A DNA stretch of 18,175 nt from Acidobacteriota bacterium (GTDB lineage: Bacteria > Acidobacteriota > Vicinamibacteria > Vicinamibacterales > 2-12-FULL-66-21): contig JABFWM010000368.1 of assembly GCA_013362195.1 (NCBI GenBank), positions 1-18,175 on the forward strand, read 5' to 3'. Numbering within the stretch: the first letter of the stretch is position 1; every line of letters starts with the position of its first letter. The position numbers and the translations under genes were made by a program. Below the pieces are notes generated by a model, which did not search any database, had not been told where the DNA came from, and worked only from the letters and a program-made list of their open reading frames with translations. Shown here piece by piece: positions 1-8,133 of the stretch.

Positions 1-161
1 AGCAATCAGCAATCAGCAATCAGCAATCAGCAATCAGCAATCAGCAATCAGCAATCAGCAATCAGCAATCAGCAATCAGCAATCAGCGATCAGCGATCAG
101 CGATCAGCGATCAGCAATCAGCAATCAGCAATCAGCGATCAGCAATCAGCAATCAGCAATC
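1..161. repeat. Perfect heptamer tandem array (AGCAATC/AGCGATC)
   Basis: Twenty-three head-to-tail 7-bp units in unbroken phase. Eighteen are AGCAATC and five are AGCGATC (units 13-16 and unit 20). The array runs off the left edge, so its full length is unknown. Read on the plus strand it has no stop in any frame, because 21 bp encode the seven residues SNQQSAI. The minus strand meets TGA in every frame. A gain or loss of one unit shifts frame by one base. No gene overlapping it can be seen, so it is treated as intergenic. Confidence 0.97.
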
Positions 162-250
162 GCCAATCGAATCGCCAGTCAGCAATCCCAATCGCCAGTC
201 GGCAATCGAGTAATCCGTGAATCGGCAATCTGCAGTCGCCAATCGGCAAT
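162..250. repeat. Degenerate AATCG/CCAATCG-rich tail of the heptamer array
   Basis: Directly after the perfect array come irregular variants of the same word (CCAATCG, CCAGTC, GGCAATC, GTAATCC). They continue to about 20 bp before the symporter start codon. The pattern looks like an older, mutated edge of the same array. No other structure or gene is seen between 162 and 250. Confidence 0.75.
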
Positions 251-251
251 G

Positions 252-260
252 TGCTAAGGT
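252..260 (+). promoter_or_regulatory. Candidate extended -10 box of the symporter gene
   Basis: TGCTAAGGT fits an extended -10 (TGn-TAnnnT), with TAAGGT at 255-260. The expected transcription start, 7 bases downstream at 267, is 3 bases before the ATG at 270, which would make the mRNA nearly leaderless. AAGGTGA in the same place could instead act as a Shine-Dalgarno site, so the reading is ambiguous. No convincing -35 is seen. Confidence 0.4.
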
Positions 261-269
261 GACGCCCCG

Positions 270-1763
270 ATGGGCTTTTCGACACTCGACTACTTCGTCC
301 TCCTCGCGTATCTCGCGGGCATCACCGCGTTCGGGATGCGCTTCAAGAAGACGCACAAGAGCGTCAGGGATTATTTCGTCGGCGCGCGCAACACCCACTG
401 GATCGTCATCTGCCTCTCGATCGTCGCCACCGAAACCAGCACGCTGACGCTCATTGGCGTGCCGGCGCTCGCCTACGGGCACTTCGCGCGGCCGGAGCAG
501 GGCGGCACGCTGACCTACCTGCAGGTGCTGATCGGCTACGTGGCCGGCCGGTTCATCATCGCGCGGCTGTTCCTGCCGTCGTACTTCCGCGGTGAGCTGC
601 TGACGGCCTACGCGCTGCTCGAGCGGCGGTTCGGATCCGCGACGCGGCACGTCGCGGCGTCGTTGTTCCTCGTCATGCGCGCGCTCGCCGAAGGCGTGCG
701 GGTGTTTGCGGCGTCACTCGTCCTTTCCGCCGTGCTCGCGTCCAGCGTCCCGGGCATCCCGCATCTCTGGCTGTGGTCGATCGCGCTGGTCGGCGTGCTG
801 ACGCTGATCTACACGTTCGAAGGGGGGATCGCCGCCGTCATCTGGACCGACCTGATCCAGTTCGTCATCTACATCGGCGGGTCGCTGCTCGCGGCCTACG
901 AGCTGGTGCAGCTCACACCGCACGGGTGGAGCGGCATTGTCGATGCCGCGTCGGCCGCGGGCAAGCTGCAGGTCTTCTCGTTTTCTACCGACCCGACGCT
1001 GCCCTTCACGTTCTGGGCCGGCGTCATCGGCGGCACGTTCCTGACCAACGCGAGCCACGGCACCGACCAGTTGCTCGTGCAGCGTCTGCTCACGTGCAAG
1101 GACCTGCGCGACAGCCAGAAGGCGATCGTGACGAGCGGCTTCATCGTGCTCTTCCAGTTCGTGCTGTTCCTCGGCATCGGCATCATGCTGTTCGCGTACT
1201 ACCAGGCGGTGCCGCCGCCCGCGATCACCACCAACGACGAGATCTTCCCGCGCTTCTTCGTGACGATGCTGCCGCACGGGGTCTCGGGGCTGGTGATCGC
1301 GGCGATCTTCGCGGCGGCGATGTCGAACCTGAGCGGTTCGTTGAACTCGCTCGCGTCGACCACCGTCATCGACTTCTATCAGCCGCTCGCCGCCGGCCGC
1401 GTGCCCGACGCCCGGCTGCTCGCGTTGTCGCGCTGGTGCACGGCCGCGTGGGGCCTCATCCTCATCATCATCGCCGTCGTCGCGCGCGGGTGGGGATCGG
1501 TCTTCACCGCCGGCCTGACCGTCGCGTCGATCGTCTACGGCCCGATGCTCGGCGCGTTCGTGCTCGGGGTGGCCACGACGCGCGCCACCGCCGCCGGCGT
1601 CATTGCCGGCATGAGCGTGTCGGCGGCATTCATGATCGTGATCTGGGCGACCACCAGGCTCGCGTGGACGTGGTACGTGCTCGTCGGGTGTGCGATCTGC
1701 TGGGCCGTCGGATACGGGGTGAGCATGACGACGACGCAGGCGCGTCAGCCGGCGCGGACGTGA
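270..1763 (+). CDS. Sodium:solute symporter (SSS family) permease
   Basis: A 497-residue inner-membrane carrier expected to couple Na+ entry to uptake of an organic solute. Hydrophobic segments run along its whole length, as in 13-14 TM SSS proteins. Family signatures are visible: GGIAAVIWTDLIQ around residues 184-197 (W192), SHGTDQLLVQR from residue 262, and a serine-rich stretch SNLSGSLNSLAS near residue 353 followed by TVIDFYQP, matching the region that forms the second sodium site in family members. Length is normal. The ATG is preceded by CTAAGGTGAC, serving as -10 box or Shine-Dalgarno site. The ADOP permease gene follows after 9 bp, so the two are probably co-transcribed. The substrate cannot be told from sequence; sugars, carboxylates, amino acids and sialic acid are all carried by relatives. 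Confidence 0.9.
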   Translation: MGFSTLDYFVLLAYLAGITAFGMRFKKTHKSVRDYFVGARNTHWIVICLSIVATETSTLTLIGVPALAYGHFARPEQGGTLTYLQVLIGYVAGRFIIARLFLPSYFRGELLTAYALLERRFGSATRHVAASLFLVMRALAEGVRVFAASLVLSAVLASSVPGIPHLWLWSIALVGVLTLIYTFEGGIAAVIWTDLIQFVIYIGGSLLAAYELVQLTPHGWSGIVDAASAAGKLQVFSFSTDPTLPFTFWAGVIGGTFLTNASHGTDQLLVQRLLTCKDLRDSQKAIVTSGFIVLFQFVLFLGIGIMLFAYYQAVPPPAITTNDEIFPRFFVTMLPHGVSGLVIAAIFAAAMSNLSGSLNSLASTTVIDFYQPLAAGRVPDARLLALSRWCTAAWGLILIIIAVVARGWGSVFTAGLTVASIVYGPMLGAFVLGVATTRATAAGVIAGMSVSAAFMIVIWATTRLAWTWYVLVGCAICWAVGYGVSMTTTQARQPART

Positions 1764-1767
1764 GGAG
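1762..1767 (+). promoter_or_regulatory. Shine-Dalgarno site of the ADOP permease gene
   Basis: GAGGAG overlaps the TGA stop of the symporter gene and lies 5 bases before the ATG at 1773. It fixes that start and shows that this internal cistron uses a conventional ribosome binding site, unlike the promoter-proximal genes of the window. Confidence 0.7.
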
Positions 1768-1772
1768 CATCA

Positions 1773-4241
1773 ATGGCGATTGCCTCCGACTTTCGGTATG
1801 CCGTGCGCCTCCTCTTCAGGAACCCACGGTTCAGTGTCGTGGCGATCGCGGCGATCGCGCTCGGCATCGGCGCCAACGCCGCGATCTTCTCGGTCGTCAA
1901 CGCGGTCCTGCTGCAGCCGCTGCCCTATGCGGACGCCGCGCGGCTGGTCCGTGTCTGCCGCGACTTCAACGGTTCGCCGCAGTGCGCGACCTCCATTCCC
2001 AAGTATCTGACGTGGGCGCGCGCGCGTTCTTTTGACGCACTTGCCGCCTACGACTCTGCCGGCCCGGGACTGAACCTGAGCGGCGGCGATCGGCCGCAGC
2101 AGGTCAGAGGCATTCACGTCTCGGCGAGCTACTTCCGCGTCTTCGAGGTCAGCCCGCTCGCCGGCCGCACCTTCACGGCCGACGAGGATCGTCCCGGCGG
2201 GCCGAACGTCGCGGTCCTCTCGTATCCGCTGTGGTCGACGCACTTCGGACGCGACGCCGCGATTGCCGGCCGCACGATCTCGCTGAATGGCGACCCTTAC
2301 GTCGTCGTGGGCGTGCTGCCGCAGCGGTTCCGCGCCGAACCGGATGCCGACGTGTTCGTCCCGCTGCAGGCGGATCCGAACAGCACGAACCAGGGGCATT
2401 TCCTGGCCGTCGCCGGCCATCTCGCGTCCGGGACGACGATCGAGTCGGCGCGCGCCGAATTGAAGCTGCTCGGCAACGACTTCCGCCGCGCCAATCCGAA
2501 ATGGATGTCCGACAACGAACAGGTCGGCGTCTACGCGATGCGCGACATTGCCGTCCGCGAGGTACGCCCGGCGCTCCTCATTCTGCTCGGAGCGGTCGGG
2601 CTCGTGCTGTTGATGGCGTGCGCGAACGTTGCGAACCTGCTGCTCGCGCGCGCGGCAAGCCGTCAGCGCGAAGTGGCGATCCGCGCCGCGGTCGGCGCAG
2701 GCCGCGGACAGATCGTCCGGCAGCTGCTCGTCGAATCGCTGTTGCTGTCCGCCGTCGGCGCGGTGGCCGGGGTCGTGGCCGGCGTGTGGGGAGCGCGCAC
2801 GCTCGTGGCGATGAGTCCCGGGAGTCTGCCGCGCGTTGAGGACCTCGCGAACGCGCCGTTGTTCTCGTCGCTGCTCGACTGGCGCGTGCTCGCGTTCGCC
2901 ATAGCCGCCTCGCTGGTCACCGGCGTGTTGTTCGGGCTCGCGCCTGCCCTGCACCTGGCACGCGCCAATCCCGGCGCGACGCTCAAAGATGCCGGCGGCC
3001 GCGGCGCGACCGGCCGTCACGCCGCCCGGACGCGCGGACTGCTCGTCGTGCTCGAAATGGCGCTCGCGCTGGTGCTGCTCGTCGGGGCCACGCTGCTCAT
3101 CCGCACGTTCGCGGAGCTTCGCGACGTCCGTCCCGGCTTCGAGTCGCACAACGTCCTCACGTTCAAGACCTCGCTCGCCGGATCCCGCTACGCGACCGCA
3201 CGGGGCGTCGATCAGCTGGTCGCGACGGCGACCGAGCGCATTCATGCGCTGCCCGGCGTGGACGCCGCGGCGATGGCGATCTCACTCCCGACCGAAGGCA
3301 GCGTCGATCTGCCGTTCCGGATCGAAGGGCGCGCCCTCGAAGGCGACGCGCAGTATCACGGAGACGAGAACTGGCGGTCGGCGTCGGCGGACTACTTCCG
3401 CGCGCTGTCGATTCCGCTGCTGCGCGGGCGCGTGTTCGACCGGCGCGACGGACCCGGCGCCACGCCGGTCGTGGTGATCAACGCCGCGATGGCGCTGAAG
3501 TTCTGGAAGGACGGCGATCCGCTCCACCAGCGCATCACCATCGGGAAGGGGCTCGGGCCGGAATTCGAGGATGGCACCCGCGACATCATCGGCGTCGTCG
3601 CCGATGTGCGTGACAACGGCATCGATCAGGGGCCGCCGCCGATCATGTACGTGCCGGTCGGGCAGTTGTCCGACCGGCTGACGCGCCTCCTGAACAGTGT
3701 GATCCCGGCGTCCTGGATCGTGCTGACGAATGGCCGTCCTGCGGCGCTCGCGGCGCAGGTCGAAAAGGTATTCCTCGCCGTCGACGGGCAGCTCGCGGTT
3801 TCGCAGATCAAGACGATGGAGCAGGTGGTGTCGACGTCGATCGCGCGGCAGAATTTCAACATGTTGCTCCTGACCATCTTCGGGGGCATCGCGCTGCTGC
3901 TTGCGGCAATCGGCATCTACGGCTTGATGTCGTATTCGGTGGAGCAGGCGACGCACGACATCGGCGTCCGCCTGGCGCTCGGCGCGGATCGCCGGGACAT
4001 CCTGTCGATGGTCGTCGCGCGCGGGATGACGCTGGCGGCCATCGGCGTCGTCCTCGGCCTCGCGGCGGCCGTTGCCGCCTCGCGCGTGCTCGCGACCATG
4101 CTGTACGGCGTACGCCCGACCGATCCTCCCACCTACGTCGCCGTCGCCCTCGCGCTGGCGCTCATCGCGTTCATCGCCTGCTATGTGCCGGCGCGGCGCG
4201 CGATGCGGGTCGACCCGCTCGTCGCGCTGCGCGCAGAATAG
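1773..4241 (+). CDS. ADOP-type ABC transporter permease (MacB/FtsX, duplicated)
   Basis: An 822-residue membrane protein with two MacB_PCD-FtsX units in tandem and no ATPase domain, the layout of acidobacterial duplicated orphan permeases. The first unit has a TM segment at about 17-45 (motif ALGIGANAAIFSVV), a large extracytoplasmic domain, then three TM segments at about 265-292, 320-345 and 370-392. The second unit has a TM at about 424-450, a second extracytoplasmic domain, and C-terminal FtsX segments at about 694-722, 745-780 and 788-808, ending in the family-typical DPLVALRAE. No ATP-binding protein is encoded next door, so a partner would have to be encoded elsewhere. The role is unknown; relatives act in export or mechanotransmission across the envelope. 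Its start follows a GAGGAG ribosome binding site. Confidence 0.93.
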   Translation: MAIASDFRYAVRLLFRNPRFSVVAIAAIALGIGANAAIFSVVNAVLLQPLPYADAARLVRVCRDFNGSPQCATSIPKYLTWARARSFDALAAYDSAGPGLNLSGGDRPQQVRGIHVSASYFRVFEVSPLAGRTFTADEDRPGGPNVAVLSYPLWSTHFGRDAAIAGRTISLNGDPYVVVGVLPQRFRAEPDADVFVPLQADPNSTNQGHFLAVAGHLASGTTIESARAELKLLGNDFRRANPKWMSDNEQVGVYAMRDIAVREVRPALLILLGAVGLVLLMACANVANLLLARAASRQREVAIRAAVGAGRGQIVRQLLVESLLLSAVGAVAGVVAGVWGARTLVAMSPGSLPRVEDLANAPLFSSLLDWRVLAFAIAASLVTGVLFGLAPALHLARANPGATLKDAGGRGATGRHAARTRGLLVVLEMALALVLLVGATLLIRTFAELRDVRPGFESHNVLTFKTSLAGSRYATARGVDQLVATATERIHALPGVDAAAMAISLPTEGSVDLPFRIEGRALEGDAQYHGDENWRSASADYFRALSIPLLRGRVFDRRDGPGATPVVVINAAMALKFWKDGDPLHQRITIGKGLGPEFEDGTRDIIGVVADVRDNGIDQGPPPIMYVPVGQLSDRLTRLLNSVIPASWIVLTNGRPAALAAQVEKVFLAVDGQLAVSQIKTMEQVVSTSIARQNFNMLLLTIFGGIALLLAAIGIYGLMSYSVEQATHDIGVRLALGADRRDILSMVVARGMTLAAIGVVLGLAAAVAASRVLATMLYGVRPTDPPTYVAVALALALIAFIACYVPARRAMRVDPLVALRAE

Positions 4242-4310
4242 GCGCCCCGGATGCACACGAAGACATACGGATCGTTCGTGACACGCAGGCTGCGTCTTCA
4301 CATCCGGCGC
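4241..4310. repeat. Long imperfect inverted repeat between permease and ATPase genes
   Basis: Nested complementary arms: CCGGATG (4247-4253) with CATCCGG (4301-4307), and GAAGAC (4259-4264) with GTCTTC (4294-4299). The outer arm extends by GCG/CGC with a small bulge. A small competing hairpin, ACGCA-GGC-TGCGT, lies inside at 4283-4295. There is no T-run after it, so it is not a classical intrinsic terminator, but its place right after the permease stop fits a transcript 3' end structure. No gene is seen in 4242-4405. Confidence 0.6.
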
Positions 4311-4390
4311 ACACGCCCGCGTCGCGTCCGTCCGGTGTGAACCCTCCTCGCCTGCACTCCCGCGCCGCGGCCCTGCGCGTCTTCCGCCGC

Positions 4391-4399
4391 TGATAAGAT
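4391..4399 (+). promoter_or_regulatory. Extended -10 box of the copper ATPase gene
   Basis: TGATAAGAT matches TGn-TAnnnT. The expected +1, 7 bases after the last T, falls on 4406, exactly the TTG that is an in-frame alternative start and 9 bases before the ATG at 4415. No metal-regulator operator was recognised. Confidence 0.5.
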
Positions 4400-4414
4400 C
4401 TTCTCTTGCCTCCA

Positions 4415-6847
4415 ATGACTGAACCCCAGCCTCTACACGAACCCGAGATGGTGGTGGATCCCGTCTGCGGGATGACGATCGACCCCGCCGAGGCGGCCGG
4501 ATCGTGGGACTACAACGGGCAGCGCTACTACTTCTGTCATTCGAGCTGCCTCGAACGGTTCCAGAGCGACCCTGAATCGTTCCTCTCACGCGGCGCCAGC
4601 GGCGACGAAGCGGTGGCGCCACCCGGCACGACCTACGTGTGCCCGATGGATCCGGAGGTGCGGCAGGCGACCCCGGGCGCGTGTCCGAAGTGCGGCATGG
4701 CGCTCGAGCCGGACCTGTCGACCGTGGCGGCGACCCGCATCGAATACACCTGCCCGATGCATCCCGAAATCGTGCGCGATGCGCCCGGTGCATGTCCGAT
4801 CTGCGGGATGGCGCTCGAGCCGCGCACCGTCGTGATCGAGGACGCGCCGAACCCGGAGCTCGTCGACATGACGCGCCGCTTCTGGGTCGCCGCGGTGCTC
4901 GGCTTACCCGTGTTCATCCTGACGATGGGCGACATGCTGCTCGGGATGGGATTCGGCGGCCGCATCGACGTGGCGGTCGCAAACCGGGTCGGCCTCGTGT
5001 TCGGCACGCCGGTCGTGTTGTGGGCCGGCTGGCCGTTCTTCGTGCGCGGCTGGCAATCGATCGTCAACCGCCACGCCAACATGTTCACGCTGATCGCGCT
5101 CGGCGTCGGGGCCGCCTATGCGTTCAGCGTGGTGGCCACGATTGCGCCGCAGGTGTTTCCCGAGAGCTTCCGCCGCCACGGCATCGTCGAGACCTACTTC
5201 GACACGGCAATCGTCATCGTCGTCCTGGTCCTGCTCGGTCAGGTGCTCGAGCTGCGCGCCCGCAGCCGCACGAGCACCGCGCTCCGCGAGCTGCTGCGCC
5301 TGGCGCCGACGACCGCGCGGGTCGTGCACCCGCACGGCGACGAGGACGTGCCCCTCGCCACCGTTGCTCGAGGCGACGTCCTGCGCGTCCGCCCGGGCGA
5401 GCGCATTCCCGTCGACGGCACGGTGATGGAAGGCCGCAGCACGGTCGATGAGTCGATGCTGACCGGCGAACCCATCCCCGTCGAGAAGGAGTCCGGCTCG
5501 CGGGTGACGGCCGGCACGATGAACGGCACCGGCAGCTTCGTGATGCGCGCGGAACACGTGGGCGCGGACACGGTCCTCGCCCGCATCGTCCGCATGGTCA
5601 GCGAAGCGCAGCGCACCCGCGCGCCCATCCAGCGGCTCGCGGATCGGATGGCCGGCTACTTCGTGCCCGCCGTCGTGATCGTTGCCGTCATGGCGTTCGT
5701 CGCGTGGGCGACGGTCGGTCCCGGGCCGCAACTGGCGCATGCGCTCGTGAGCGCCGTCGCCGTGCTGATCATCGCGTGCCCGTGTGCGCTCGGACTGGCG
5801 ACGCCAATGGCCATCATGGTGGGCACCGGCCGCGGCGCGCAGGCTGGCGTGTTGATCAAGAACGCCGAAGCGCTCGAGCGGCTGGAAGGCGTCGACACGC
5901 TCGTCGTGGACAAGACCGGCACGCTGACGGAAGGCAAGCCGCGCCTCGAGACCGTCGGCGCGATTGCGCCGTTCGATGAACGGCGCGTGCTGGAGCTTGC
6001 GGCGGCGCTCGAACAGGCGAGCGAGCATCCGCTCGCCGCCGCCATTCTCGCCGGCGCCCGCGCGCGCGGCATCGGCGTGCCGGCGGCCGCGACGTTCGAG
6101 AGCGTGACGGGAAAGGGCGTCCATGGAACCGTTGCCGGCCACGCCGTCATCGCCGGCAATTCGGCGCTGCTCGCGGAACGCGGCGTCGACGTGGCGGCGT
6201 TCGAGTCGCAGGCGGCGGCGCTGCGCGCGAGCGCCCAGACGGCGATGCTCGTGTCGATCGACGGGCAGGCGGCCGGCGTGCTCGGCGTCGCGGACCCGAT
6301 CAAGCCGTCCGCGCGCGAGGCGATCGCGGCGCTGCACCAGGAGGGCCTTCGCATCGTGATGGTGACGGGGGACAACGTCGTGACCGCGCGCGCGGTGGCG
6401 CAGGCGCTTGGCCTGGACGATGTCATCGCGGACGTCCTGCCAGACCAGAAGCGCGAAGCGGTGCAGCGGCTGCAGCGCGAGGGACGCGTCGTCGCGATGG
6501 CCGGCGACGGCATCAACGACGCGCCGGCGCTCGCGCAGGCGGACGTCGGCATCGCGATGGGCACCGGCACTGACGTCGCGATCGAAAGCGCCGGCATCAC
6601 GCTGCTGCGCGGTGATCTCCGCGGCATCGTGCGCGCCCGCCGCCTCAGCCGCGCGACGATGAAGAACATCCGCCAGAATCTGTTTCTGGCCTTCGTCTAC
6701 AACGCGGTGGGCGTGCCGGTCGCGGCGGGCGTGCTCTATCCGATCGCGTCCGTGCTGATCAGCCCGATCTGGGCCAGTGCCGCGATGACGTTCAGCTCGG
6801 TCTCGGTGATTGCCAACGCGCTGCGACTTCGGCGGCTGGCCCTGTAG
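4415..6847 (+). CDS. Cu+-exporting P-type ATPase (P1B-1) with YHS and two heavy-metal-binding modules
   Basis: An 810-residue ATP-driven metal exporter of the inner membrane. N-terminal modules in order: a YHS domain with C18 (DPVCGM), C41 and C45; then two tandem heavy-metal-binding modules with C76/C90/C93 and C113/C127/C130. The catalytic core has CPC at 455-457 in the metal-path helix, phosphorylation Asp499 in DKTGT, H538-P539 of the nucleotide domain, and GDGIND at 697-702. The last helices carry YNxxxxP (762-768) and MxxSS (791-795), the combination typical of Cu+/Ag+ P1B-1 pumps. The classical ferredoxin-like CXXC N-terminal domain is absent. An in-frame TTG three codons upstream (4406) could be the start; there is no clear Shine-Dalgarno site. 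It is convergent with the sialidase-fold gene, 24 bp between stops. Confidence 0.93.
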   Translation: MTEPQPLHEPEMVVDPVCGMTIDPAEAAGSWDYNGQRYYFCHSSCLERFQSDPESFLSRGASGDEAVAPPGTTYVCPMDPEVRQATPGACPKCGMALEPDLSTVAATRIEYTCPMHPEIVRDAPGACPICGMALEPRTVVIEDAPNPELVDMTRRFWVAAVLGLPVFILTMGDMLLGMGFGGRIDVAVANRVGLVFGTPVVLWAGWPFFVRGWQSIVNRHANMFTLIALGVGAAYAFSVVATIAPQVFPESFRRHGIVETYFDTAIVIVVLVLLGQVLELRARSRTSTALRELLRLAPTTARVVHPHGDEDVPLATVARGDVLRVRPGERIPVDGTVMEGRSTVDESMLTGEPIPVEKESGSRVTAGTMNGTGSFVMRAEHVGADTVLARIVRMVSEAQRTRAPIQRLADRMAGYFVPAVVIVAVMAFVAWATVGPGPQLAHALVSAVAVLIIACPCALGLATPMAIMVGTGRGAQAGVLIKNAEALERLEGVDTLVVDKTGTLTEGKPRLETVGAIAPFDERRVLELAAALEQASEHPLAAAILAGARARGIGVPAAATFESVTGKGVHGTVAGHAVIAGNSALLAERGVDVAAFESQAAALRASAQTAMLVSIDGQAAGVLGVADPIKPSAREAIAALHQEGLRIVMVTGDNVVTARAVAQALGLDDVIADVLPDQKREAVQRLQREGRVVAMAGDGINDAPALAQADVGIAMGTGTDVAIESAGITLLRGDLRGIVRARRLSRATMKNIRQNLFLAFVYNAVGVPVAAGVLYPIASVLISPIWASAAMTFSSVSVIANALRLRRLAL

Positions 6848-6871
6848 CGGCGCTGAACTGCGCGTCTGACG

Positions 6872-8035
6872 TTAATAGATGATCGCGAAGCGTCCGTCAG
6901 GGCGGACGAACGCGCTGATGAGACTCCACGCCGGGACGCCGTCGGCCCGGCCGATGTCGCCGACCGGCGAGCCCGCGCGATCGAAGCGCTGCCACGCGAG
7001 TGAGCCGCCGCGGCTCCAGCCCATGCCTTCGGTCCACGCGACCAGCGTCTCTCCGTTCTCGTTGCGGGCGATGGACGGATGTTTGCGGCCGTTCGCGTCG
7101 CCCGGCGCGGCAATCGGCGTGGCGGCGGTGCGGGTCGACGGATCGATCGACGCCCAGTAAATCTGTCCGGCGGTTTCCCACGCCGCGACCACGGCGCCGC
7201 CGCCTTCGCTGAGCGCATACGTGCTCATCGGACACGCGGCAATCGGCCAGTCCTGCAGGACCTGCGACGCGAAGGTCGACCCGCTGTCGGCGGACGTCAG
7301 CAGCACGGTCTCCCGATGCGCCGATTCGCGGGCCGCGCGAAAGAGCACGTACGCGGTCCCGCGCCGGTCGGCGAACATGCCGGTGCCGCAGCAGCCACAC
7401 GCGCCGGCGCTCGCGGGCGAGGCCGCGACCTCGGGCGCGAACGTCGTCCCTTCGTCCGTGGATCGCGCCATCCACGCGCGGCGCGTGGCCTCACCCTTCT
7501 GCCCCGGCGTCTCACTGTGCCACGCGACGTAGACGTGCCCCTGGCTGTCGGCGGCGACGGACCCGCCATCGATCGGCCCGGCGTTCTGATGCACGTTGCG
7601 TTCGGGTTCGAAGGTGCCGTCCGGGCGCGATCGGGTGTAGAGCATCGGCGCGACCTCGCCGTTGCGCGCCCGATCCGATCCCAGCCACGCGACGTGCACC
7701 CGTCCCTTCGCCACCGCCAGATGCGCCCCTCGAACGTTGCCGGTCGCCACGACGGTTCCCGGCTGGGTGTTGACGCGGCTGGCGCGCGCGAAGCGGCCGT
7801 CCGGTTCGAGGCGCGTATAGAACACGTCACCGTGCAGCGGCTCGCCGCTGAAGTAGATGAGGTGCACGCGGCGATCGGCATCGACCGCGACATCGGGCTG
7901 CAGGCCCGCCTCGGGCACACGCAGGAGCTCCACACGCGGCGTGGGATCGACGCTGCGCGTCGCCGTCGACACGGGACAGAGCAGCGCCGCGGCGCAAGAC
8001 AGCACGGTCAGACTCGAGATTCGAAGAAGGCACAT
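6872..8035 (-). CDS. Secreted sialidase-fold (BNR/Asp-box) protein with CxCC and CP cysteine motifs
   Basis: 387 residues from the ATG at 8035; an in-frame ATG at 8047 would add four. The N-terminus is a signal sequence; VLSC around residue 14 could be a lipobox, otherwise cleavage lies near residue 25. The body has six-bladed propeller features, with Asp-boxes STDEGTTF (192-199) and SADSGSTF (248-255). Between and after them are C213, C215, C216 (ACGCCG) and C268 (ACPM), spaced as in a subset of bacterial exo-alpha-sialidase-like proteins I recall. The catalytic Arg triad and Tyr of true sialidases were not identified, so enzymatic activity is doubtful. It lies tail to tail with the copper ATPase gene and head to head with the small barrel gene. 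Function unknown; a disulfide or metal role for the cysteines is inference. Confidence 0.75.
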   Translation of the reverse strand: MCLLRISSLTVLSCAAALLCPVSTATRSVDPTPRVELLRVPEAGLQPDVAVDADRRVHLIYFSGEPLHGDVFYTRLEPDGRFARASRVNTQPGTVVATGNVRGAHLAVAKGRVHVAWLGSDRARNGEVAPMLYTRSRPDGTFEPERNVHQNAGPIDGGSVAADSQGHVYVAWHSETPGQKGEATRRAWMARSTDEGTTFAPEVAASPASAGACGCCGTGMFADRRGTAYVLFRAARESAHRETVLLTSADSGSTFASQVLQDWPIAACPMSTYALSEGGGAVVAAWETAGQIYWASIDPSTRTAATPIAAPGDANGRKHPSIARNENGETLVAWTEGMGWSRGGSLAWQRFDRAGSPVGDIGRADGVPAWSLISAFVRPDGRFAIIY

Positions 8036-8042
8036 GCCCCCG

Positions 8043-8048
8043 ATCATA
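8043..8048 (-). promoter_or_regulatory. Candidate -10 box of the sialidase-fold gene
   Basis: On the minus strand TATGAT is followed by 7 bases and ATG (8035). The expected +1 at 8036 is one base before that ATG. This is why 8035 is preferred over the ATG at 8047, which lies inside the box and has no Shine-Dalgarno site. Confidence 0.4.
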
Positions 8049-8120
8049 CGTGCTCCCGGGACTGGCGGCGATCCGCGCAGCGGGCGGACCGCGAGCGCTG
8101 CGGCGGCGGGCAGACTGCGC

Positions 8121-8126
8121 TAAAGT
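8121..8126 (+). promoter_or_regulatory. Candidate -10 box of the small alpha/beta-barrel gene
   Basis: TAAAGT is followed by 7 bases and GTG (8134), giving an expected +1 at 8133. The word GCTAAAGTGACTGCC closely resembles GCTAAGGTGACGCCC in front of the symporter gene. AAAGTGA is a weak Shine-Dalgarno alternative. Confidence 0.4.
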
Positions 8127-8133
8127 GACTGCC

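Noticed and set aside
1..161. CRISPR array
   Set aside because: Units are contiguous 7-mers with no spacers.
1770..4793. Long minus-strand frames opposite the ADOP permease and ATPase genes (1770-3245, 3282-4793)
   Set aside because: Composition is Arg/Asp/Gln-rich with no family signature, and they lie opposite well-supported genes.
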